Below, piece after piece: positions 14,624 through 23,930 of a stretch of DNA of 64,000 nucleotides. Location of the stretch: NCBI RefSeq assembly GCF_000427645.1, contig NZ_KE386571.1:2996895-3060894 (forward strand), in the 5' to 3' direction. Each line of letters starts with the position of its first letter. Position 1 is the stretch's first letter. The notes under the pieces were generated by a model, which saw only the letters and a list, made by a program, of their open reading frames with translations, was not told where the DNA came from and searched no databases. This DNA comes from Sphingomonas phyllosphaerae FA2 (GTDB lineage: Bacteria; Pseudomonadota; Alphaproteobacteria; Sphingomonadales; Sphingomonadaceae). The translations under genes and the position numbers were made by a program.

Positions 14624-16072
14624 ATGCGTGGACGGCGGTCGATCGGACTGGTGGCGGGATTGGCGATGCTCGCATCGTGCGGCGGCGGAGACGGCGGCGG
14701 CACCAGCGCGGGATCCAGCAGCGGCAGTGCCGGCGGCGGCTCGACAGGGGGCGTCACCACCGCGACCGGCTGTGCGCTGCGTGCGCGGCAGAACTGGGTG
14801 CAGGCCGAGATGAACGAATGGTATCTCTTTCCGGAGACGCTGCCGACCAGCATCGATCCGGGCAATTATACCGATGTCGACAGCTTCCTCGACGCGCTCA
14901 CCGCCAATGCGCGGGCGCAGCGCAAGGATCGCTATTTCACCTATCTGACCTCGCTGACGCAGGAAAACGCCTATTATTCGTCGGGCGCGACCGCCGGCCT
15001 CGGCGTGCGGCTGGCGTTCGATGCGACCAACCGGCTGTTCGTGACCGAAGCCTATGAGAATGCGCCGGCCCTGAACGCCGGGATCGATCGCGGCGCGCAG
15101 ATCGTCGGCATCGGCAACACCGCGACGACGATCCGCTCGGTCGCCGAGATCCTCGCGAGCGGCAACGACGCGCTCGACAGCGCGCTCGACACGTCCAAAC
15201 CCGGCACTGTCCGCTTCCTGCGCATTACCGACGCCAACGGCACGCGCGACATCTCGGTGGCGAGCGCCGATTACGCGATCTCGCCGGTATCGACGCGTTA
15301 TGGCAGCAAGGTGCTCGACGATAACGGGCGCAAGGTCGGCTACGTCAACCTGCGCACCTTCATCGACACCGCCGACGACCAGTTGCGCAGCGCCTTCGGC
15401 ACCTTCCGCCGGCAAGGCGTGACGCAGGTGATCGTCGACCTGCGCTACAACGGCGGCGGGTTGCTCGATACTGCGGAGACGTTCACCGACCTGCTCGGCG
15501 GCGCGCGCTCGACCAGCGACGTGCAGGCGTACACCACCTTCCGCTCGTCGAAGTCGAGCCAGAACCAGATCCGCCGCTTCGCCAGCGAGATGAACGCGAT
15601 CGCCCCGACGCGGATCGCGTTTATCGGCACCGGGCAGACCGCGTCGGCCAGCGAATATGTCATCAACGCGCTGATCCCGTATCTGCACGGCGATCTCGCG
15701 CTGGTCGGCAGCAACACCTACGGCAAGCCGGTCGGGCAGATCGCGCGCGACAATCCGTCGTGCAGTGACGATCGGTTGCGTGTGATCGCGTTCGCGCTCC
15801 AGAATTCGGCGCGGCAGGGCGATTATTACGACGGCCTCGCCACCAAGGTGGAATCGAGCTGCCAGGCCAGCGACGATTACACGCGCCAGTTGGGCGATGC
15901 GAACGAGACCTCGGTGCGCACCGCGCTCGACTGGATCGCGGGCCGCGGTTGCACCCGGATCGGCGCGAGTGCGTCGGCGGCGCGGACGACAGGGCTGTTC
16001 GCGGGCTCGCAGCGCCCGGTGCTGGCGACCACCCCGACCGCCGCGCAACGCGAGACGCCGGGACTGTATTGA
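14624..16072 (+). CDS. S41 family (C-terminal processing) peptidase, lipoprotein
   Basis: Protein of 482 residues. The ATG at 14624 gives a lipoprotein signal with Cys19 (AMLASC), then a Gly/Ser-rich linker (20-48). A PDZ-like region spans about 120-215. The tail-specific protease domain follows, with NLRTFI, VIVDLRYNGGGL (268-280) and the catalytic pair Ser343 (TASASE) and Lys368 (YGKP), 25 apart as in Prc. Outer-membrane-anchored or periplasmic quality-control protease is the likely role. Three Cys in the last 110 residues may pair. It diverges from the small lipoprotein. Confidence 0.92.
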   Translation: MRGRRSIGLVAGLAMLASCGGGDGGGTSAGSSSGSAGGGSTGGVTTATGCALRARQNWVQAEMNEWYLFPETLPTSIDPGNYTDVDSFLDALTANARAQRKDRYFTYLTSLTQENAYYSSGATAGLGVRLAFDATNRLFVTEAYENAPALNAGIDRGAQIVGIGNTATTIRSVAEILASGNDALDSALDTSKPGTVRFLRITDANGTRDISVASADYAISPVSTRYGSKVLDDNGRKVGYVNLRTFIDTADDQLRSAFGTFRRQGVTQVIVDLRYNGGGLLDTAETFTDLLGGARSTSDVQAYTTFRSSKSSQNQIRRFASEMNAIAPTRIAFIGTGQTASASEYVINALIPYLHGDLALVGSNTYGKPVGQIARDNPSCSDDRLRVIAFALQNSARQGDYYDGLATKVESSCQASDDYTRQLGDANETSVRTALDWIAGRGCTRIGASASAARTTGLFAGSQRPVLATTPTAAQRETPGLY

Positions 16073-16084
16073 GCGGCATCCTTC

Positions 16085-16111
16085 CGTCGCCCCGGATCAC
16101 GTCCGGGGCGA
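16085..16111. repeat. REP family B, single palindrome
   Basis: Contains cgtcgccccggatcacgtcc and its complementary end. It sits in the 49-bp gap between the convergent S41 peptidase and methyltransferase genes and probably ends both transcripts. Confidence 0.8.
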
Positions 16112-16121
16112 TCGTGGATCG

Positions 16122-16736
16122 CTAGTCCTTCCAGCCCCAATAGAGCTGCGCCGGGGGCACGTTCCACCATTCCATATCGTGATCGATGCGGTGGAAGTGC
16201 GGTGCGATGAAGTCGCGGACCTTGGGGCTGAACTGATAGACGAGGAAAGCGCCGCCGACGCGCAGCACGCGCTGCGTCGCGGCGGCAATCGCCGGGCCGA
16301 CGCCGTCGGGCAGCGTTGAGAAGGGCAGTCCCGACAGCACGTAATCGGCACCCTCATGCCCGTGTTCGGCGACGATCCGCTCGACGTCGGCGGCCGACCC
16401 GTGGACCGCGACGAAGCGTGAATCGGTAATCGTGTGGTCGAGATAGCGGATGAAGTCCGCATTGGTGTCGATCGCGATCAGCATCGCGTCCGGCGCCATC
16501 CGCTCGAGGATCGGACGGCAGAAAGTGCCGACACCCGGACCATATTCGACGAACAGCTTGCAATTGGCCCAGTCGACCGGGCCCAGCATCTTCGCGATCA
16601 GCCGGTCCGACGACGGGATGATCGAACCGACCATCACCGGATGCTTCAGGAAGCCGGTGAAGAACATCTGCCACGGTCCGGGCACGCCGGCGGCTTTGCT
16701 GCGGTCGCGCCGCACGGCGTCGGTGGAACTGGTCAT
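16122..16736 (-). CDS. PmtA-like class I SAM-dependent methyltransferase
   Basis: Protein of 204 residues. The SAM-binding glycine motif is seen in LFVEYGPGVGTF (about residues 61-72), with acidic post-II Asp in LIAIDTN. The N-terminal WQMFFTGFLKHPVMVGSIIPSS is characteristic of alphaproteobacterial phospholipid N-methyltransferases and rRNA-dimethylase-like relatives, which convert phosphatidylethanolamine towards phosphatidylcholine. Direct substrate proof is lacking, as paralogues of this family are frequent in sphingomonads. It has an ATG start and converges on the S41 gene. The upstream 160 bp separate it from the divergent MFS gene. Confidence 0.8.
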   Translation of the reverse strand: MTSSTDAVRRDRSKAAGVPGPWQMFFTGFLKHPVMVGSIIPSSDRLIAKMLGPVDWANCKLFVEYGPGVGTFCRPILERMAPDAMLIAIDTNADFIRYLDHTITDSRFVAVHGSAADVERIVAEHGHEGADYVLSGLPFSTLPDGVGPAIAAATQRVLRVGGAFLVYQFSPKVRDFIAPHFHRIDHDMEWWNVPPAQLYWGWKD

Positions 16737-16902
16737 GTGGAAAAAACGGCTCCCGAACCTGGTGAGATGACGATTTCACGTCATCCGCATGACGAACGCC
16801 TTGCAGGCGAAGCGGTTGCCATAGCCGGGTTGCGCGCGGCCCCCAAGGCCCTAATCGACATTGGCCCGGGCGGGGGCACGGGACGGGTCGGGAGCGGTGG
16901 CA

Positions 16903-18180
16903 GTGAAGCAGGCGCGGGACACGACATTCGCCTTGATGTTCATGGTGATGCTGACGATCGCCGCCGGCAATACCGCGCTGCAATCGGTGCTGCCCGCGCT
17001 CGGCCGCTCGCTTGGCGTGCGCGATGCCGAGGTGGCGCTCGCCTTCTCGATCTCGGCGCTGTTCTGGGTGCTGGCCGCCCCGTTCTGGGCGCATCGCTCG
17101 CACCGTCACGGCCGGCGCGCGATGATCCTGCTCGGGCTCGGTGGCTATGCGACCAGCCTCGTGCTGTGCGGCGTGTTCCTGCTCGCGGGGATCAACGGCT
17201 GGATCGGCGGCACCGCGGCGTTCGTGCTCTTCATCCTCGGGCGCGTGATCTACGGCGCGACCGGCGCGGCCGCGCCGCCGGCGGTGCAGGCACTGGTCGC
17301 GGGCAGCACGACGCGCGAGGAGCGGACGCGCGCCCTCACCTTGCTCGCCTCCGCGTTCGGGCTGGGGACGATCCTCGGTCCCGCGCTCGCGCCGTATCTG
17401 ATCCTCGGCCATATCGGCCCGGTCGCGATCGGGCTCGCGGCGCCGGCGTTCGTCTTTGCGCTGTTCGGCGTGGCGATGCTGGTCGCGGTGTGGCGACGGC
17501 TGCCCGACGACCGATCGGACGATTCGAGTCATGGCGCTGCCACCGCCTATCCATCGATCGGCGGACAATCGTCTGGCGCGAGCGTCACCGCGGCGACCGC
17601 GCCGGAGGGCGGAGGGCGGATCGCTGCGCTGGACCCACGTATCCGCTGGTGGCTGTTCGTCGGGCTGGTGATGGGTCACGCGCAGGCGATGACCGGCCAG
17701 GTGATCGGCTTCCTCGTCATCGACCGGCTCGGCGTGTCGCCGGTCGACGCGCTGGGCGCGACCGGGCTGGTGCTGATGACCGGGGCGGGCGCGTCGCTGC
17801 TCGCGCAATGGGGGATGATCCCCCTGCTCGACCTGCGCCCACGCGCGCTGGTGCTGGTCGGGCTCGCGCTCGCCGCCGCAGGCTGCTGGGCGACGGGCCA
17901 TGCCACGACCCTGCCCGCGATCGCGAGCGGCTATGCGCTCGCCAGCCTCGGGTTCGGGTTCGTCCGGCCGGGGTTCACCGCCGGGTCGAGCCTGGCGGTC
18001 GACGCATCACTGCAGGCGTCGGTCGCGGGCAAGGTGACGAGCATCAGCGGCGCCAGCTTCGTGCTGGGACCGTCGATCGGGGTCGCGCTGTACGGCATCG
18101 GCCACGCGCTGCCCTATGATGCCGCGGCGATCGCCTGCGCGCTGATGCTGCCGCTCGGGTGGCGCGTGTTGCGGGAATAG
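16903..18180 (+). CDS. MFS transporter
   Basis: Protein of 425 residues with twelve predicted membrane helices and the loop 2-3 signature (WAHRSHRHGRRAMIL, the G-x-x-x-D-R-x-G-R-R type). The central cytoplasmic loop between helices 6 and 7 is Ser/Ala-rich (about residues 200-240). The GTG at 16903 is chosen because gggag lies eight bases upstream; the frame remains open further 5' with a TTG. Drug/metabolite efflux is the usual role of this TetA-like shape, but the substrate cannot be read. It diverges from the methyltransferase gene. Confidence 0.85.
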   Translation: MKQARDTTFALMFMVMLTIAAGNTALQSVLPALGRSLGVRDAEVALAFSISALFWVLAAPFWAHRSHRHGRRAMILLGLGGYATSLVLCGVFLLAGINGWIGGTAAFVLFILGRVIYGATGAAAPPAVQALVAGSTTREERTRALTLLASAFGLGTILGPALAPYLILGHIGPVAIGLAAPAFVFALFGVAMLVAVWRRLPDDRSDDSSHGAATAYPSIGGQSSGASVTAATAPEGGGRIAALDPRIRWWLFVGLVMGHAQAMTGQVIGFLVIDRLGVSPVDALGATGLVLMTGAGASLLAQWGMIPLLDLRPRALVLVGLALAAAGCWATGHATTLPAIASGYALASLGFGFVRPGFTAGSSLAVDASLQASVAGKVTSISGASFVLGPSIGVALYGIGHALPYDAAAIACALMLPLGWRVLRE

Positions 18181-18203
18181 ATCGACGCGCTCGTCTCCCA
18201 CGG

Positions 18204-18285
18204 CGTCATCCCGGACTTGATCCGGGATCCCGCTTCATACTTCTGTCGCGAAGAAGCGGCGCCCCGGATCAAGTCCGGGGCGACG
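18204..18285. repeat. REPIN family B, inverted pair
   Basis: Left palindrome catcccggacttgatccggg, right palindrome ccccggatcaagtccgggg, spacer with cgcttcat and gaagaagcg. It fills the 116-bp gap between the convergent MFS and Cdc48-like genes. Confidence 0.9.
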
Positions 18286-18296
18286 ATGTACGGGGC

Positions 18297-20591
18297 CTAA
18301 ACCTCCTTGCCGCCCGGCCGCGCGGTCAACTGCCCCGGCGAGATGAAGCCGATCGGCTGGATCGCATTCGCCTCCTGCTTCAGCCGCGCCGCCATCTGCT
18401 CATACTCGCGCTCCACCTCGGGGGTGACGCTCGCGCGGCTTTCCTCCAGCGCGCGCTCGAAATGCGCACGGCGCACCTCGCGCGTGTCGAGCGACTCACG
18501 CAACGCGATCAGGCCGGCGCGCCGCACCACGTCCTCCAGATCGGCACCGGTGAAGCGCTCGGTCCGCGCCGCCACCGCGTCGAGATCGACATCGGGCGCC
18601 AGCGGCATCTTCTGCGTCTGGATGTCGAGGATCCGCCGCCGACCCGCGGCATTCGGCACCCCGACATAGACCAGCTCGTCAAACCGCCCCGGTCGCAACA
18701 GCGCCGGGTCGATCAGGTTCGGCCGGTTGGTCGCCCCGATCACCACCACCGACTGAAGTTCCTCCAGCCCGTCCATCTCGGCAAGGATCGTGTTGACCAC
18801 GCGCTCGGTCACCTGCGGCTCGCCCAGTCCGCCGCCGCGCGCCGGCACCAGCGAGTCGAGTTCGTCGATGAAGATCACCGTCGGCGCGACCTGGCGCGCG
18901 CGCTGGAACAACCGCGCGATCTGCTGCTCGCTCTCGCCATACCATTTGCTGAGCAGGTCGCTCGATTTGGTGGCGATGAAATTCGCCTGCGCCTCGCGCG
19001 CCACTGCCTTGGCGAGCAAGGTCTTGCCCGTCCCCGGCGGCCCATAGAGCAGGAAGCCCTTGGCCGGACGAATACCCAGCCGGCGAAACGCATCCGGGTC
19101 CTTCAGCGGCAGCTCGACGCCTTCCTTCAGCCGCATCTGCGCATCGTCGAGCCCGCCGACGTCCGACCATTTTACGGTCGGCGCCTGCACCATCACCTCG
19201 CGCATCGCGCTCGGTTGGACGCGCTTGAGCGCCTCGGTGAAATCCTCGCGCGTCACCGCGAGCATATCGAGCACCTCGGCGGGGATCGTGCGGTCCTCGA
19301 GGTTGAGCCGCGGCATGATCCGCCGCACCGCTTCGATCGCCGCCTCGCGGGTCAACGCCGCCAGATCGGCGCCGACGAAGCCGAAGGTTTGGCGCGCCAG
19401 ATCGTTCAGCTCGACGCCTTCGCCCAGCGGCATGCCGCGGGTGTGGATACCGAGGATCTCGCGCCGCCCGCGCTCGTCGGGGACGCCGACGATGATCTCG
19501 CGGTCGAAGCGGCCCGGCCGGCGCAGCGCCTCGTCGATCGCCTCGGGGCGGTTGGTCGCCGCGATCACGACCAGATTGGCGCGCGCCTCCAGCCCGTCCA
19601 TCAGCGTCAGCAATTGCGCGACGACGCGCTTTTCCGCCTCGCCCGACACCTGGCCGCGTTTTGGCGCAATCGAATCGATCTCGTCGATGAACACGATCGA
19701 CGGCGCGGCCTTGCTGGCCTCCTCGAACACCTGCCGCAGCCGCTGCTCGGACTCGCCATAGGCCGAGCCCATGATCTCGGGCCCATTGATGAGGAAGAAT
19801 TGCGCGTCCGACTCGTTCGCCACCGCGCGCGCCAACCGCGTCTTGCCGGTGCCGGGCGGCCCATGCAGCAGCACGCCCTTGGGCGGATCGACGCCGAGCC
19901 GCTGGAACAGTTCGGGGTAACGCAACGGCAGCTCGACCATCTCGCGGAGCTGGTCGATCGTCTGCCCCATGCCGCCGATATCGTCATAGGTGACGTCGGC
20001 GCGCCGCGCGGCCTGCGGCTCCTCATATTCGGGGCGCAGCTCGATCTCGGTGCTCTCGTCGATATGGACGACACCTTTCGGGCTCGCCGAGACCACGAGC
20101 AGCCGGATCTCCTGCAAGGCGTAGGCCGGCGCGTTGACGTAGCGCTCCATTCCCGGCGGCATGTTCTGGACGCGCTGGTGCCCGGCGGTCGCGACGATGT
20201 CGCCCGCGCACAGCGGCCGGCCGAAGAAGGTCCGCTTCAGCGCGTTGGTCGAGCCTTGCAAGCGCAGGTTCTGTTGCGCCGGGGCGAACACGACGCGCGT
20301 CGCGGCCTTCGACTCAGCGCGGCGCACCTCGACGAAATCGCCCGAGCCGACCCCGGCATTGGCGCGCTGCAACCCGTCGATACGGACAAGCTCCAGTCCT
20401 TCGTCCTCGGCATAGGGGCCGATCGCGCGCGCCGGGGTGGTCTTCTTGCCGACGATCTCCACGACGTCGCCGTCGGTGATCCCCAGCGCCGCGAACACCG
20501 CGCGCGGCAGATGCGCGACGCCGCGCCCGCTATCCTCCGGCCGCGCGTTCGCGACCTGCAACTTCACCACTGTCTCGTCGGCATCCGCCAT
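18297..20591 (-). CDS. Cdc48/p97-type double AAA ATPase
   Basis: Protein of 764 residues with the full Cdc48 layout: N-terminal double-psi barrel and beta-clam (about 8-185), D1 ring domain (Walker A GPPGTGKT 244-251, Walker B FIDEID 301-306) and D2 ring domain (Walker A 517-524, Walker B FIDELD 574-579). Arg fingers are present in RRPGRFD and LRPGRFD. The D2 pore loop KWYG is aromatic as in p97; the D1 loop is IMGSAYG. Such unfoldases thread proteins through a hexameric ring in archaea and eukaryotes; in bacteria the partners are unknown. Start ATG has aagga 6-7 bases upstream. It stands alone, with no proteasome or ubiquitin-like gene adjacent. Confidence 0.93.
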   Translation of the reverse strand: MADADETVVKLQVANARPEDSGRGVAHLPRAVFAALGITDGDVVEIVGKKTTPARAIGPYAEDEGLELVRIDGLQRANAGVGSGDFVEVRRAESKAATRVVFAPAQQNLRLQGSTNALKRTFFGRPLCAGDIVATAGHQRVQNMPPGMERYVNAPAYALQEIRLLVVSASPKGVVHIDESTEIELRPEYEEPQAARRADVTYDDIGGMGQTIDQLREMVELPLRYPELFQRLGVDPPKGVLLHGPPGTGKTRLARAVANESDAQFFLINGPEIMGSAYGESEQRLRQVFEEASKAAPSIVFIDEIDSIAPKRGQVSGEAEKRVVAQLLTLMDGLEARANLVVIAATNRPEAIDEALRRPGRFDREIIVGVPDERGRREILGIHTRGMPLGEGVELNDLARQTFGFVGADLAALTREAAIEAVRRIMPRLNLEDRTIPAEVLDMLAVTREDFTEALKRVQPSAMREVMVQAPTVKWSDVGGLDDAQMRLKEGVELPLKDPDAFRRLGIRPAKGFLLYGPPGTGKTLLAKAVAREAQANFIATKSSDLLSKWYGESEQQIARLFQRARQVAPTVIFIDELDSLVPARGGGLGEPQVTERVVNTILAEMDGLEELQSVVVIGATNRPNLIDPALLRPGRFDELVYVGVPNAAGRRRILDIQTQKMPLAPDVDLDAVAARTERFTGADLEDVVRRAGLIALRESLDTREVRRAHFERALEESRASVTPEVEREYEQMAARLKQEANAIQPIGFISPGQLTARPGGKEV

Positions 20592-20679
20592 GTCGTTCCT
20601 TTCGCGCGGCCAGTGGCCGAGCGCAGAAGATAGGGCGGTGGTTCCGCATTGCGAGACGGCACCCCGCCGCGCGAAGACG

Positions 20680-20708
20680 AAAAAAAGGCCAGCCCCAAAG
20701 GGCCGGCC
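20680..20708 (-). terminator. Rho-independent terminator, minus strand
   Basis: Read on the minus strand: nine-base stem (ggccggccc / gggctggcc, one G-T pair), four-base loop, then seven T. It lies upstream of the Cdc48-like gene start, so it cannot end that gene; it must end a transcript coming from about 20720-20880. Confidence 0.8.
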
Positions 20709-20800
20709 GTTTGAAGTTTTTAGGAGAGGATGCCTGAAAGGCCCGTCCTATGTGCGCCGCGGCATGCGCCTTCGCAAGTGCGAAATGGTAGCGGTATGCT
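20680..20800 (-). ncRNA. Candidate small RNA ending at the 20680 terminator
   Basis: On the minus strand the order is hairpin (ttcgcacttgcgaa, 20784-20771), small hairpin (gcctttcaggc, 20742-20732), an open C/T-rich run (tcctctcct, 20730-20722) and an intrinsic terminator. A C/U-rich loop that can pair with ribosome binding sites followed by a terminator is the layout of many bacterial regulatory RNAs. The 5' end is a guess; no promoter was recognised. A leader or attenuator for the Cdc48-like gene is the main alternative. Confidence 0.35.
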
Positions 20801-20900
20801 TGCATTTTGTGCAACTGTTGCGGCGATTGTTGTTGCGTGCGTGGCCGGATGTTGCATGATGCACCGCAACAGCCATTCTGGACCATCCTGCGATCCTGCC

Positions 20901-21785
20901 ATGCGCCGGCTTCCGCCCCTCACTGCGATCGAGGCCTTCGTGGCCGTCGCGCGACTCGGCTCGATCAAGGCCGCGGCGCAGGAGCTTGCGCTGTCGCCTC
21001 CGGCACTTAGCCGACGTATCCAGACGCTGGAACGCTTCATCTCGCGCCCGCTGTTCGATCGCCGCCATCAGGCAATGGTCCCCAATGCCGATGGCGAGCG
21101 ACTGCTCGCGGCGATCGCCCCTGCGCTCGACGGCATGTCCGACGCGATCGAGGGGATGACCAGCGGCAACGAGGTGCTGCGGCTGCGGCTCGGCGTGTTG
21201 CCCTTGTACGCGTCGCAACGGCTGTTCCCGCGGCTGGGCGAGTTGCGCGCCGCGCATCCCGAACTGCACCTCGACATCGACACCGGCGGCAATGCGCTGG
21301 CGCGACTCGGCGAGGGGCTCGATGCGGTGATCGTCGTCGCACGCGATATTGACCCGATGCTGTATTCGGAGCGGCTCGACCGCAACATGGTGTATCCGAT
21401 CGGTGCGCGCGGCTTGCTCGACGGGCCGAAGCCGCTGCGTTCGCCCGAACAGATGCGCCAACATAGCGTGCTGCTACATCGCGACATGCCCGATACGTTT
21501 GCGGCATGGAGCCAGGCGGCGGGCTATCCGGGGATGGAGCCGGTCGCGATCGACTATTTCGATACCGGCGTGCTGATTCTGGAGGCGGCGGCGCAGGGGC
21601 TCGGCGTCGCCTTCATGCACGAGAACCACTTTCAGGACGCGAACGACCCGCGACTGGTGCGGTTGTTCGATATCGATGTCACCAGCCCGTACAGCTACTG
21701 GTTCGCGTGCCGCCCGCGCGCGCTCCAGACCAAGCCGGTCAAAATCTTCCGCGACTGGCTGATTCGGACTTTGCGGGAAGGGTGA
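20901..21785 (+). CDS. LysR-family transcriptional regulator (GcvA-like)
   Basis: Regulator of 294 residues. The N-terminal winged helix-turn-helix (LTAIEAFVAVARLGSIKAAAQELALSPPALSRRIQTLE) is typical, followed by an effector-binding domain of the GcvA type (periplasmic-binding fold). Start 20901 (MRRLPPL) fits the family; longer in-frame ATGs would add a non-conserved Cys-rich stretch. LysR proteins usually control a divergent neighbour, here the Cdc48-like gene, but that remains a guess because the gap between them is long and carries a terminator. The effector is unknown. Confidence 0.88.
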   Translation: MRRLPPLTAIEAFVAVARLGSIKAAAQELALSPPALSRRIQTLERFISRPLFDRRHQAMVPNADGERLLAAIAPALDGMSDAIEGMTSGNEVLRLRLGVLPLYASQRLFPRLGELRAAHPELHLDIDTGGNALARLGEGLDAVIVVARDIDPMLYSERLDRNMVYPIGARGLLDGPKPLRSPEQMRQHSVLLHRDMPDTFAAWSQAAGYPGMEPVAIDYFDTGVLILEAAAQGLGVAFMHENHFQDANDPRLVRLFDIDVTSPYSYWFACRPRALQTKPVKIFRDWLIRTLREG

Positions 21786-21792
21786 CCTCGAT

Positions 21793-21887
21793 CGTCATTC
21801 CCGCGAAGGCGGGAATCCAGACGCGCAGGTTCTCGCAAGAGTCGCTTACGTCAGAGGTTCTGGATTCCCGCCTTCGCGGGAATGACG
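21793..21887. repeat. REPIN family A, inverted pair
   Basis: Perfect 28-bp inverted arms (21793-21820 and 21860-21887), each itself a hairpin with attcccgc/gcgggaat ends, around a 39-bp spacer that contains acgcgcaggttctcgcaaga. It lies between the convergent LysR and cyclophilin genes. Confidence 0.95.
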
Positions 21888-21935
21888 GAGAGAGGCCGCG
21901 ACTCGTCCCGGCCCGCGGGACGAGTCGCAACAGGA

Positions 21936-22391
21936 TCAGGCCGCCTTCATCGATACGATCTTGCCCGGGTTCGCGGGCGGCTCGCCCTTGGGCAGCGCGT
22001 CGATCAGCTCCATGCCGTCGGTCACCTGACCCCAGACGGTATATTGGCCGTCGAGGAAGCGCGCGTCATCGAAGCAGATGAAGAACTGCGAATTTGCCGA
22101 ATTTGGGTCCATCGTCCGCGCCATCGAGCAGGTCCCGCGCACGTGAGGCTCCTTCGAGAATTCCTGCTTGAGGTTCGGCTTGTCCGATCCGTGCATCCCG
22201 GTGCCGGTCGGATCGCCGCCCTGCGCCATGAAGCCCGGAATCACGCGGTGGAACACCACGCCGTCGTAAAAGCCTTCATTGGCCAGTTCGGCGATGCGTG
22301 CGACATGCTCGGGCGCCAGATCGGGGCGCAGCTTGATCGTCACGTCACCACTGTCCAGCGTCAGGGTCAGCGTGGAATAGGTCTCGGTCAC
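21936..22391 (-). CDS. Cyclophilin-type peptidyl-prolyl cis-trans isomerase
   Basis: Protein of 151 residues without a signal peptide, so cytoplasmic (PpiB-like). The catalytic and substrate-binding motifs are intact: FHRVIPGFMAQGGDPTGTG, SMARTMDPNSANSQFFI and LDGQYTVWGQV. It speeds proline isomerisation during folding. The start is GTG at 22391 with aaagga seven bases upstream. It diverges from mgtE with 116 bp between the starts. Confidence 0.93.
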   Translation of the reverse strand: MTETYSTLTLTLDSGDVTIKLRPDLAPEHVARIAELANEGFYDGVVFHRVIPGFMAQGGDPTGTGMHGSDKPNLKQEFSKEPHVRGTCSMARTMDPNSANSQFFICFDDARFLDGQYTVWGQVTDGMELIDALPKGEPPANPGKIVSMKAA

Positions 22392-22507
22392 AGGCAGTTC
22401 CTTTCTTGCCGTATGTGCGCGCCCCTATCGGTCCCGCGCCCGGCTGGCAAATACATGACGCCCGCGCTAGGTGCCGGGGCGTCGACGCGCAATCAGGGAG
22501 CCGGCAC

Positions 22508-23920
22508 ATGAGCGAGACCGAGCTGCGCGATGCGTACGAGGACCAGGACGACCGCGAAGAGCGTCTCGACGAGGACGATCGGCTGAAGCCCGAGTTCGTC
22601 CGCGCGGTGCTCGACGCGGTCGAGGCCGGCGACGTCGCCGAGGCGCATGCGCTGGTCGAGCCGCTCCACCCCGCCGACATCGCCGACCTGTTCGAGCTGA
22701 CCCCCGAGGATTGCCGTCGCGATCTCGCCGCGGCGGTCAGCGACCTGCTCGACGCAGACGTGTTCGCGGAAATGAACGACTATGTCCGCGAGGCGCTGAT
22801 CGACGCGCTCGACGCGCGGCAAGTCGCGGACATCGCCAGCGAACTCGATACTGACGACGCGGTCGCGATCATCGAGGACATGGAGCCGGAGGACCAGCGC
22901 GAGGTCCTGCGCGCCATGGAGCCAGACGATCGCGCCGCGATCGAGGAGGCGCTGTCCTATCCCGAGGAATCGGCCGGGCGCCTCATGCAGCGCGATCTGG
23001 TCGCGGTGCCCGAGCATTGGACGGTCGGCGACGTGCTCGACTATCTGCGCGCCGACGAGACGCTGACCACCGACTTCTGGGAAATCTTCGTCGTCGACCC
23101 GACGCACGAGCCGGTCGGCACCTGTTCGCTGAGCTGGATCCTGCGCACCCCGCGCAGCATCGCGATCGCCGACGTCATGCAGCGCGAGCAGACACTGATT
23201 CCGGTCGATATGGACCAGGAAGAGGTCGCGCTACGCTTCCAGAAATATGCGCTGATCTCCGCTGCGGTCGTCGACGGTTCCGGCCGGCTGGTCGGGATGA
23301 TCACGGTCGACGACGTAGTCCACATCATCCAGCAGGAAGCGGGCGAGGACGCGCTGCGGCTGTCGGGCGCGGGCGAAGGCGACATCAACGAGCCGATCCG
23401 GTTTACGGTGCGCACCCGGCTGACGTGGTTGCTGATCAACCTGCCGACCGCGATGCTGGCCGCCACCGTTGTCGGCCTGTTCGACGAGCGGATCGCGCGC
23501 TTCGCGGTGCTCGCGCAATTGATGGGGATCGTCAGCGGGATGGGCGGCAATGCCGGGACGCAGACGCTCGCGGTCGTCGTGCGCGCGCTCGCAACGAATC
23601 AGCTGACTGGGTCGAACACGATGCGGATGATCGTCCGCGAACTGCGGATCGCGGGGAGCAACGGCGTCGGGCTCGGGCTGCTGGTCGGTGCAGGCTCGTA
23701 TCTGTGGTTCGGCAATCCGGCGCTGGCGATGGTGTTCGGGCTGGCGTTGTTCATCAACAACATCGTCGCCGGGCTGGCGGGTGTGCTGGTGCCCGTGACG
23801 CTCGACCGCTTCGACGTCGATCCGGCGGTCGCGTCGTCGGTGTTCGTCACGACCTGCACCGATTCGCTGGGGTTCTTCACCTTCCTCGGTCTGGCGGCGC
23901 TGTGGGGGCTGGGCGGTTAG
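22508..23920 (+). CDS. mgtE: Magnesium transporter MgtE
   Basis: Protein of 470 residues with the MgtE plan: N-terminal acidic superhelical domain (about 30-150), two CBS domains (about 150-275) and a five-helix membrane domain (about 305-468) with the conserved MGGNAGTQT pore motif and NNIVAGLAG. The many acidic residues between cytoplasmic domains and plug helix sense Mg2+ and close the channel when it is high. ATG 22508 has gggag seven bases upstream. I see no Mg-sensing leader RNA in the 116-bp upstream gap. Confidence 0.95.
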   Translation: MSETELRDAYEDQDDREERLDEDDRLKPEFVRAVLDAVEAGDVAEAHALVEPLHPADIADLFELTPEDCRRDLAAAVSDLLDADVFAEMNDYVREALIDALDARQVADIASELDTDDAVAIIEDMEPEDQREVLRAMEPDDRAAIEEALSYPEESAGRLMQRDLVAVPEHWTVGDVLDYLRADETLTTDFWEIFVVDPTHEPVGTCSLSWILRTPRSIAIADVMQREQTLIPVDMDQEEVALRFQKYALISAAVVDGSGRLVGMITVDDVVHIIQQEAGEDALRLSGAGEGDINEPIRFTVRTRLTWLLINLPTAMLAATVVGLFDERIARFAVLAQLMGIVSGMGGNAGTQTLAVVVRALATNQLTGSNTMRMIVRELRIAGSNGVGLGLLVGAGSYLWFGNPALAMVFGLALFINNIVAGLAGVLVPVTLDRFDVDPAVASSVFVTTCTDSLGFFTFLGLAALWGLGG

Positions 23921-23930
23921 CGCCCTCCCC

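Larger units (their letters stand above)
20592..20900. other. Intergenic gap of 309 bp with terminator and candidate sRNA
   Basis: Between the divergent Cdc48-like gene and the LysR gene. It contains a minus-strand intrinsic terminator at 20680-20708 and, upstream of it on that strand, two hairpin-forming palindromes (20732-20742 and 20771-20784) with a C/U-rich single strand between. The LysR and Cdc48 promoters must also lie here; none has a clear consensus. Confidence 0.5.

Noticed and set aside
14513..16048. Long minus-strand frame opposite the S41 peptidase
   Set aside because: Shadow: no signal, no motif, and the peptidase has a complete active site on the other strand.
20530..20886. 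Minus-strand peptide ending in a Trp/Phe-rich stretch (WGWPFF) at the 20680 terminator, like an attenuator leader peptide
   Set aside because: The aromatic codons come from the GGCC-rich terminator stem itself, and the downstream gene is an AAA ATPase, not amino acid synthesis.
21793..21887. Regularly paired repeats considered as a CRISPR array
   Set aside because: Only two arms in inverted orientation with a conserved spacer; copies are scattered. This is REPIN structure, not direct repeats with unique spacers.
22392..22507. Magnesium riboswitch upstream of mgtE
   Set aside because: The gap is only 116 bp, shared with the divergent cyclophilin start, and no stable leader fold or terminator was seen.
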